Positions 6,734-11,406 of a DNA stretch of 11,406 bases are shown piece after piece. The DNA lies in the NCBI RefSeq assembly GCF_000185845.1, contig NZ_GL629647.1, forward strand, positions 2,032,345-2,043,750, in the 5' to 3' direction. The position numbers and the translations under genes are program-made. The notes under the pieces are model-generated. The model saw only the letters and a list, made by a program, of their open reading frames with translations. It did no database searches and was not told where the DNA came from. Positions within the stretch are counted from its first letter, which is position 1. Every line of letters begins with the position of its first letter. This DNA is from Segatella salivae DSM 15606. Lineage in GTDB: Bacteria > Bacteroidota > Bacteroidia > Bacteroidales > Bacteroidaceae.

Positions 6734-6755
6734 AGAATGAGTGGGATAGCAAAAT

Positions 6756-6821
6756 GAAGTGAGTCAAATTACCGAGTAAAATGACGCAAATTACCGAGTA
6801 AAATGAGGCAGATTGCAGTGT
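6756..6821 (+). repeat. Free-standing 22-bp tandem repeat, three units
   Basis: Units start at 6756, 6778 and 6800. The second reads AAAATGACGCAAATT followed by ACCGAGT; the first differs at 4 positions and the third at 5 or 6. A fourth, heavily decayed unit may follow. The same unit and period occur in the tail of repeat copy C (starts 11095, 11117, 11139, 11161) and in copy B on the other strand. It lies between the licD stop and the shared terminator hairpin. It is not a CRISPR array: there are no spacers. Confidence 0.85.
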
Positions 6822-6887
6822 GATTTCAGTCAGTTTGTTTTTTCGTTTTAGCGGAGTTTGAGAACCACATCATTTATAAAGCAAAGA

Positions 6888-6923
6888 AAACTGCGCTATA
6901 TTCGTGTGAGTATAGCGCAGTTT
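6888..6923 (-). terminator. Shared hairpin between licD and cysS, best as cysS terminator
   Basis: AAACTGCGCTATA (6888-6900) pairs perfectly with TATAGCGCAGTTT (6911-6923), a 13-bp stem with a 10-base loop. On the minus strand it is followed by a T-rich run (TTTTCTTTGCTTT), 24 bases after the cysS stop. On the plus strand the run is weaker (TTTCCTATTGTT), so it may also end licD transcripts. Confidence 0.8.
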
Positions 6924-6947
6924 CCTATTGTTAGTTCAATGCAATCA

Positions 6948-8438
6948 TCATCGGTTTAGTTTCCAAGTGACTCCATCTTTCGTATCTTTTACTTCAAAAC
7001 CAGCCTCAGAAAGTGCATCGCGTATCTTGTCACTGGTTGCCCAATCCTTATCCGCCTTTGCCTTAGCACGCAAATCTAATACCATGTCTACCACCTTTCC
7101 ATAGGCTTCTTCGCGTGCTTCGTTGTTATCACCCTTTTCATTTTTCAAGCCCAAAAGGTTGAAAGCAAAGAGTTTCATCGCTTCACTTAGCTCATGAAGG
7201 CTATCAGAATCAATCGTAGTTTTATGGTCAAGAAGAGTATTTATGAGGTGACATGCTTCGAAAAGATAGCTGATTACGAGTGGCGTTTGCAAGTCGTCAT
7301 TCATTGCATCATAGCAACGTTGGCGGAAATTCTTAACAAACTGCTGGGTCTCTGCATCGCAATGATCGCTCACAGGAACGCGTTCGAGGTCATCAAAGGC
7401 ATTCATCAGTCTCTCATATCCTTTCTGAGCAGCTTCCAAAGCCTCATTAGAGAAGTCGACAGTACCACGATAATGTGCCGAAAGAATAAAGAAACGAATC
7501 GTCATTGGGCTATAAGCTTGGGTCAAACTTGCATGATTCCCGGTAAAGAATTGTTCCAAAGTGATAAAGTTTCCCAAGCTCTTTCCCATCTTTTGACCAT
7601 TGATTGTGATCATGTTATTATGCATCCAATAGTGTACCATTTGGTCTCCTTGGCTTGCAACTGCTTGTGCTATTTCGCATTCATGATGTGGAAAGATGAG
7701 GTCCATACCGCCACCATGGATATCGAAATGACTGCCCAAATACTTCCTTCCCATAGCCGTGCACTCGCAATGCCAGCCAGGAAAGCCAACACTCCAAGGG
7801 CTTGGCCATCGCATAATGTGTTCAGGCTGCGCCTTCTTCCATAGTGCAAAGTCCACCTGATGCTTCTTTTCGCTGACGCCTTGAAGCTCTCGGCTGTTAT
7901 TTATCAAGTCCGTTAGGTTGCGACCCGATAGGATTCCATACCTGTGGTCATTGTTATATTTCACTACATCGAAGTAAATGCTACCGTTACTCTCATAGGC
8001 ATAGCCGTTGTTTAGAATCTCTTTTACGAGTTCTTCCTGTTCAATGATGTGCCCAGTAGCATGTGGTTCAATCGAAGGTGGCAACACATTGAGCGCTTCC
8101 ATGGCTGCATGATAGCGGTTAGTATAGTGTTGTGCTATCTCCATTGGCTCCAGTTGTTCGAGTCTTGCCTTTTTTTCTATCTTGTCATCTCCTTCATCTG
8201 CATCGTGCTCTAAATGCCCAACGTCGGTTATATTGCGTACATATCTCACCTTATATCCTATGTGTTGCAGATAGCGGAATAGGATATCAAACGTTATTGC
8301 GGGTCGAGCGTGCCCCAAATGTGGGTCACCATAGACAGTCGGTCCACATACATACATGCCCACATTAGGTGCATGTTGCGGTTTGAACAGCTCTTTATGG
8401 CGTGTCAATGTATTATAAATGATGAGATTTTGTTCCAT
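6948..8438 (-). CDS. cysS: Cysteine--tRNA ligase (CysRS), 496 aa
   Basis: This class I aminoacyl-tRNA synthetase charges tRNA-Cys in the cytoplasm. The start MEQNLIIYNTLTRHK at 8438 is the family N-terminus; the longer frame from 8495 overlaps the -33 box and is rejected. The Rossmann fold carries YVCGPTVYGDPHLGHARP (29-46), with the HIGH-type motif HLGH (40-43). Zinc ligands by comparison with the E. coli enzyme are C31, C226, H251 and E255. GWHCECTAM (221-229) and FPHHE (249-253) are visible. The KMSKS loop is GQKMGKSLGNF (281-291), with G in place of S, a variant I believe is usual in Bacteroidota. The helical anticodon-binding region and the C-terminal RAKAKADKDWATSDKIRDAL segment are intact. 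It is divergent from argS, with its own promoter and terminator. Confidence 0.97.
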   Translation of the reverse strand: MEQNLIIYNTLTRHKELFKPQHAPNVGMYVCGPTVYGDPHLGHARPAITFDILFRYLQHIGYKVRYVRNITDVGHLEHDADEGDDKIEKKARLEQLEPMEIAQHYTNRYHAAMEALNVLPPSIEPHATGHIIEQEELVKEILNNGYAYESNGSIYFDVVKYNNDHRYGILSGRNLTDLINNSRELQGVSEKKHQVDFALWKKAQPEHIMRWPSPWSVGFPGWHCECTAMGRKYLGSHFDIHGGGMDLIFPHHECEIAQAVASQGDQMVHYWMHNNMITINGQKMGKSLGNFITLEQFFTGNHASLTQAYSPMTIRFFILSAHYRGTVDFSNEALEAAQKGYERLMNAFDDLERVPVSDHCDAETQQFVKNFRQRCYDAMNDDLQTPLVISYLFEACHLINTLLDHKTTIDSDSLHELSEAMKLFAFNLLGLKNEKGDNNEAREEAYGKVVDMVLDLRAKAKADKDWATSDKIRDALSEAGFEVKDTKDGVTWKLNR

Positions 8439-8465
8439 ATTTCGAATGATTAATAACAATGAATG

Positions 8466-8496
8466 CAAAGTTAATGGAAAAAAGATGAATGGCAAA
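8466..8496 (-). promoter_or_regulatory. cysS promoter
   Basis: On the minus strand TTTG (8496-8493), exactly 19 bases, then TAACTTTG (8473-8466): a full match to the Bacteroidota TTTG-N19-TAnnTTTG promoter. The -7 box ends 27 bases before the cysS ATG. Confidence 0.85.
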
Positions 8497-8621
8497 GCAA
8501 ACGCTTTTTTAATTTGATGTCGGCTTGAATTATATCCTCGATAAAATCAAATCATCTCATAGGAAAAGTGTAATCCATGCAATGTTTGCCATTCCTTTGC
8601 ACCTTTTCTTATGCCTTTTAT

Positions 8622-8652
8622 TTTGTAATCCATCCTTTTTGTTGTAATTTTG
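8622..8652 (+). promoter_or_regulatory. argS promoter
   Basis: TTTG (8622-8625), exactly 19 bases, then TAATTTTG (8645-8652), again the full consensus. The -7 box ends 32 bases before the argS ATG. It is arranged back-to-back with the cysS promoter, with about 125 bases between the two -33 boxes. Confidence 0.85.
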
Positions 8653-8684
8653 CAACAGAAATCAATTTGAAACAACATATCGGT

Positions 8685-10502
8685 ATGAATATAGAAAACG
8701 CAATATCAAGTTCTGTTCTCCTTGTAGTGAAAGAACTTTATGGCCAGGATGTGCCGGCAACAATGGTGCAACTGCAAAAGACACGTAGTAACTTTGAAGG
8801 CAATCTCACGTTGGTTGTGTTCCCCTTCTTAAAGCTTTCAAAGAAGAATCCCGAGCAAACGGCGCAGGAAATTGGCGAAGCTTTGGTGAAGAAATGTAGC
8901 GCAGTGTCTTCTTTCAACGTAGTAAAAGGGTTCTTAAACCTTGTTGTTGGCAAAGACGCTTGGCTGAGTTTGCTTAATGATATCAATGCCGATGAGAAGT
9001 TTGGTGAAAAGAAAGTATCCGATGATTCGCCATTAGTGATGATTGAATATAGTTCACCTAACACGAACAAACCATTGCATTTGGGTCATGTTCGCAATAA
9101 TCTTTTGGGCTGGTCTTTGGCTCAAATCATGCAAGCTAACGGCTATAAAGTAGTCAAAACCAATATCGTTAACGACCGCGGTATACACATTTGTAAGTCT
9201 ATGTTGGCTTGGTTGAAGTGGGGAAATGGCATTACTCCCGAGCAAGCGGGCAAGAAAGGCGACCACTTAATCGGTGATTTCTATGTGGCTTTTGACAAAC
9301 ATTACAGAGCCGAATGCGAGCAACTCAAAGCTCAATACATGCAAGAGGGCTTGTCAGAAGAGGCTGCTACCGAGAAGGCTAAAGCCGAAGCGCCTCTCAT
9401 TAAGGAGGCACATGCCATGTTGGTAAAATGGGAACAGGGCGACAAAGAGGTCAGAGCACTCTGGGAAAAGATGAATAATTGGGTCTATGCTGGCTTTGAT
9501 GAGACCTACAAAACACTTGGAGTGGGCTTCGATAAGATTTATTATGAGTCAGAAACTTACCTTGAAGGCAAGAAAAAGGTTGAGGAAGGACTCGCTAAAG
9601 GTCTATTCTTCCGCAAAGAAGACAATAGTGTTTGGGCCGACCTTACCAACGAAGGACTGGATCAAAAGTTACTACTTAGAAGCGATGGCACATCGGTTTA
9701 CATGACACAAGATATCGGAACAGCCGATATGCGCTTTAAGGATTACCCGATAGATAAGATGATTTACGTCGTGGGTAATGAGCAAAACTATCACTTCCAG
9801 GTGCTTTCCATCTTGTTAGATCGCCTTGGTTTCAAGTGGGGTAAAGCCTTAGTACACTTCTCTTACGGTATGGTTGAACTGCCAAATGGTAAGATGAAGA
9901 GCCGCGAAGGCACTGTTGTAGACGCTGATGACCTTGTAGCGGCGATGATAGATGACGCTCGTAAGACAAGCGATGAACTCGGAAAGTTCAAGGATATGAC
10001 CGAAGAAGAGAAACAAAACGTAGCTCGTATCGTTGGCTTGGGTGCCTTGAAATACTTTATTTTGAAGGTAGATGCACGCAAAAATATGCTGTTTAACCCT
10101 GAAGAAAGCATTGATTTCAATGGTAATACAGGGCCTTTCATCCAATATACCTACGCGAGAATACGTTCTATTTTGCGTAAGGCTGAGGCCGAAAACATCC
10201 CACTTCCCGAGACGTTGAGCACGGATGCACCTCTCAATGAGAAAGAAATCCAACTCATTCAAAAGCTTAATGACTTTGGTGCTGCAGTCGAACAAGCGGG
10301 TAAGGACTATAGTCCAAGTGGCATAGCCAACTATTGTTACGAGCTAACAAAAGACTTTAATCAGTTCTATCACGATTATAGCATCCTCAATGCCGACTCA
10401 AATGGCGAGAAGATTACACGCCTTGTGTTGGCCAAGAACGTAGCAAAGGTCATCAAAAATGGCATGGAACTGCTCGGAATCGAAGTTCCAGAACGTATGT
10501 AA
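8685..10502 (+). CDS. argS: Arginine--tRNA ligase (ArgRS), 605 aa
   Basis: This class I synthetase attaches arginine to tRNA-Arg in the cytoplasm; in this family activation needs bound tRNA. The start MNIENAISSSVLLVVKELYG at 8685 is chosen because a consensus promoter lies just upstream; the frame from 8577 would run through that promoter. The N-terminal tRNA-recognition domain covers about 1-110. The catalytic core has EYSSPNTNKPLHLGHVRNN (121-139) with the HIGH-type HLGH (132-135), IVNDRG (161-166), YMTQDIGTADMR (339-350), VVGNEQNYHFQVL (362-374) and the KMSKS counterpart GKMKSREGTVVD (402-413). The C-terminal DALR-type anticodon domain begins near GNTGPFIQYTYARIRSI (480-496) and runs to the end. 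Length is normal for the family and nothing is missing. An RNase H gene follows on the same strand. Confidence 0.97.
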   Translation: MNIENAISSSVLLVVKELYGQDVPATMVQLQKTRSNFEGNLTLVVFPFLKLSKKNPEQTAQEIGEALVKKCSAVSSFNVVKGFLNLVVGKDAWLSLLNDINADEKFGEKKVSDDSPLVMIEYSSPNTNKPLHLGHVRNNLLGWSLAQIMQANGYKVVKTNIVNDRGIHICKSMLAWLKWGNGITPEQAGKKGDHLIGDFYVAFDKHYRAECEQLKAQYMQEGLSEEAATEKAKAEAPLIKEAHAMLVKWEQGDKEVRALWEKMNNWVYAGFDETYKTLGVGFDKIYYESETYLEGKKKVEEGLAKGLFFRKEDNSVWADLTNEGLDQKLLLRSDGTSVYMTQDIGTADMRFKDYPIDKMIYVVGNEQNYHFQVLSILLDRLGFKWGKALVHFSYGMVELPNGKMKSREGTVVDADDLVAAMIDDARKTSDELGKFKDMTEEEKQNVARIVGLGALKYFILKVDARKNMLFNPEESIDFNGNTGPFIQYTYARIRSILRKAEAENIPLPETLSTDAPLNEKEIQLIQKLNDFGAAVEQAGKDYSPSGIANYCYELTKDFNQFYHDYSILNADSNGEKITRLVLAKNVAKVIKNGMELLGIEVPERM

Positions 10503-10512
10503 ACCCCTTTTT

Positions 10513-10537
10513 CAATCCCTTCAAATGGAGGGGATTG
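10513..10537. other. Hairpin between argS and the RNase H gene
   Basis: CAATCCCTTC (10513-10522) pairs with GGAGGGGATTG (10528-10537 used), a 10-bp stem with one G-U pair and a 5-base loop. No T run follows on either strand, so it is not a good intrinsic terminator and read-through into the RNase H gene is likely. It may be an mRNA stability or processing element. Confidence 0.45.
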
Positions 10538-10601
10538 ATGGGCTTAGACACGTGTCTTGTTTTATCTTCTGAATCGTTTTACATCACAAATCGTTATATT
10601 T

Positions 10602-11081
10602 TTGGCAAAGAAACACGAATTATCAGATGTCCCAGACTGGCGAAACGATACGGTTTTGCCATTGGCTGAGGACGTAGAAGCTTATGCCTGGGCAGTCGAT
10701 GCGGCTTGTTCGGGCAACCCAGGTCCTATGGAATACCAGGCCGTCGACCTGCAAACGGGAGCACGTGTGTTTCATTTCGGCCCCATGTATGGCACAAATA
10801 ACATTGGCGAATTCCTTGCTATTGTCCACGCTTTGGCTTTGATCGATAAGCAAGGTGACCGCAATCGTGTTGTCTATTCAGACAGTTATAACGCCATTTT
10901 GTGGGTAAAGAACAAGAAATGTAAAACGAAATTAGACCGCAATTCGCAAACCGAAGCCCTCTTTCAAATCGTAGAACGCGCCGAGAACTGGCTGCGTACG
11001 CATCAGGTAATGACGCGGGTGATGAAATGGGAAACCAAGAAGTGGGGGGAGGTTCCCGCCGATTTTGGGCGCAAGAAGTAA
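10602..11081 (+). CDS. Ribonuclease H family protein, about 159 aa, non-ATG start
   Basis: RNase H enzymes cut the RNA strand of RNA-DNA hybrids. The four acidic active-site residues can be placed from the TTG at 10602: D33 in AVDAACSGNPGP, E70 in TNNIGEFLAIVHAL, D94 in VVYSDSYNAILWV and D154 in WGEVPADFGRKK. Downstream sequence such as KKCKTKLDRN and ENWLRT fits the compact form I associate with Bacteroidota; no N-terminal viroplasmin-type domain is present. There is no in-frame ATG before the catalytic core (the first methionine codon lies just past D33). Candidates are TTG at 10557 or at 10602. The latter gives MAKKHELSDVPDWRNDTVLP and avoids an AT-rich, non-coding-looking stretch, so it is preferred, with modest certainty. 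It is probably co-transcribed with argS. Repeat copy C starts 12 bases after the stop. Confidence 0.85.
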   Translation: MAKKHELSDVPDWRNDTVLPLAEDVEAYAWAVDAACSGNPGPMEYQAVDLQTGARVFHFGPMYGTNNIGEFLAIVHALALIDKQGDRNRVVYSDSYNAILWVKNKKCKTKLDRNSQTEALFQIVERAENWLRTHQVMTRVMKWETKKWGEVPADFGRKK

Positions 11082-11092
11082 ATCATCATGCA

Positions 11093-11406
11093 ATAAAATG
11101 CCGCATTTCCTCAAGCAAAATGACGCAAATTGTCGTGTGAAATGCCTTGTTTTACACGATAAAATGACGCAAACCATTTAACCTTTAATTATCAATCATG
11201 TCACGCTCACAATTGTTTCATCTCGCAACTCGGTACGAGTTGTGTTTTTGATAGCCCGGGGTTGGCGAGGAACGAGCCTACCCCGGGTAAACGTTCGCAA
11301 GGAGATTCAACGCCATCGGTGTTGAGCTTTTTCTATAAAGACACGCTTATAATGAAACCTTTTATGGCGGATTACGCCGAAAAAGCACAACACCTACGGC
11401 GTTGGT
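11093..11406 (-). repeat. Hairpin-rich intergenic repeat, copy C (inverted)
   Basis: This copy is in the opposite orientation to A and B, collinear with B over its whole visible length and cut by the window edge about 5 bases before the expected end. Hairpins: 11388-11404, 11308-11324, 11255-11262 with 11280-11287, 11226-11242 (perfect), and TCGTGT 11133-11138 with ACACGA 11154-11159. The tail shows four 22-bp units starting at 11095, 11117, 11139 and 11161. It begins 12 bases after the RNase H stop codon and may form that gene's 3' UTR. No coding potential is supported. Confidence 0.87.

Noticed and set aside
6756..6821. 22-bp tandem repeat considered as a CRISPR array
   Set aside because: Units are directly adjacent with no unique spacers, and there are no cas genes.
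7194..7844. Plus-strand ORF of 216 codons inside cysS
   Set aside because: Antisense shadow of conserved cysS codons; no promoter or recognisable motif.
10597..10604. TATTTTTG as an RNase H promoter -7 box
   Set aside because: It would start transcription inside the conserved coding frame with no later in-frame start before the catalytic core, and no -33 box lies at the right distance.

Overview
The window looks like a chromosomal segment of a Bacteroidota bacterium, most likely Prevotella or a close relative. Three things point there. The protein set includes a type III glutamine synthetase (GlnN), a LicD-type transferase, a KMGKS-type CysS and a compact RNase H. The starts have A-rich leaders without Shine-Dalgarno sequences. 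Several genes are preceded by the Bacteroidota -7 box TAnnTTTG, in two cases with TTTG exactly 19 bp upstream. Genus is inferred from protein character only.

Layout. Bases 1-950 are a gene-free mosaic of a hairpin-rich intergenic repeat: copy A at 1-480, an opposite-orientation fragment D at 514-580, copy B at 595-913 and a decayed hairpin at 928-946. A 59-residue DUF4250-like gene (1080-1259) with its own terminator follows, then glnN (1527-3716), which reads toward enolase (5552-4245, minus). Enolase has an unusually structured 3' trailer. A divergent intergenic region separates eno from a solitary licD-family gene (5891-6733), which reads toward cysS (8438-6948, minus); the two share a hairpin between their 3' ends. 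cysS and argS (8685-10502) diverge from back-to-back promoters. argS is followed on the same strand by an RNase H gene with no usable ATG. A third repeat copy, C (11093-11406), begins 12 bp after that stop, in the opposite orientation to A and B.

The genes are mostly housekeeping: nitrogen assimilation (glnN), glycolysis (eno), translation (cysS, argS), RNA-DNA hybrid removal (RNase H) and probable surface-glycan decoration (licD). They do not form one pathway; most have their own promoter or terminator.

No defence system, transposase, CRISPR array, tRNA or rRNA was seen. The most interesting material is the repeat family. It is about 319 bp long with five hairpins and a tail built on an exact 22-bp period. 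One copy carries two insertions flanked by duplicated element sequence, one fragment shows a paired base change that preserves a stem, and the 22-bp tail unit also stands alone after licD. For five CDSs (eno, licD, cysS, argS and the RNase H) the longest ORF starts too far upstream; promoter position or family N-terminus gave the starts used here.
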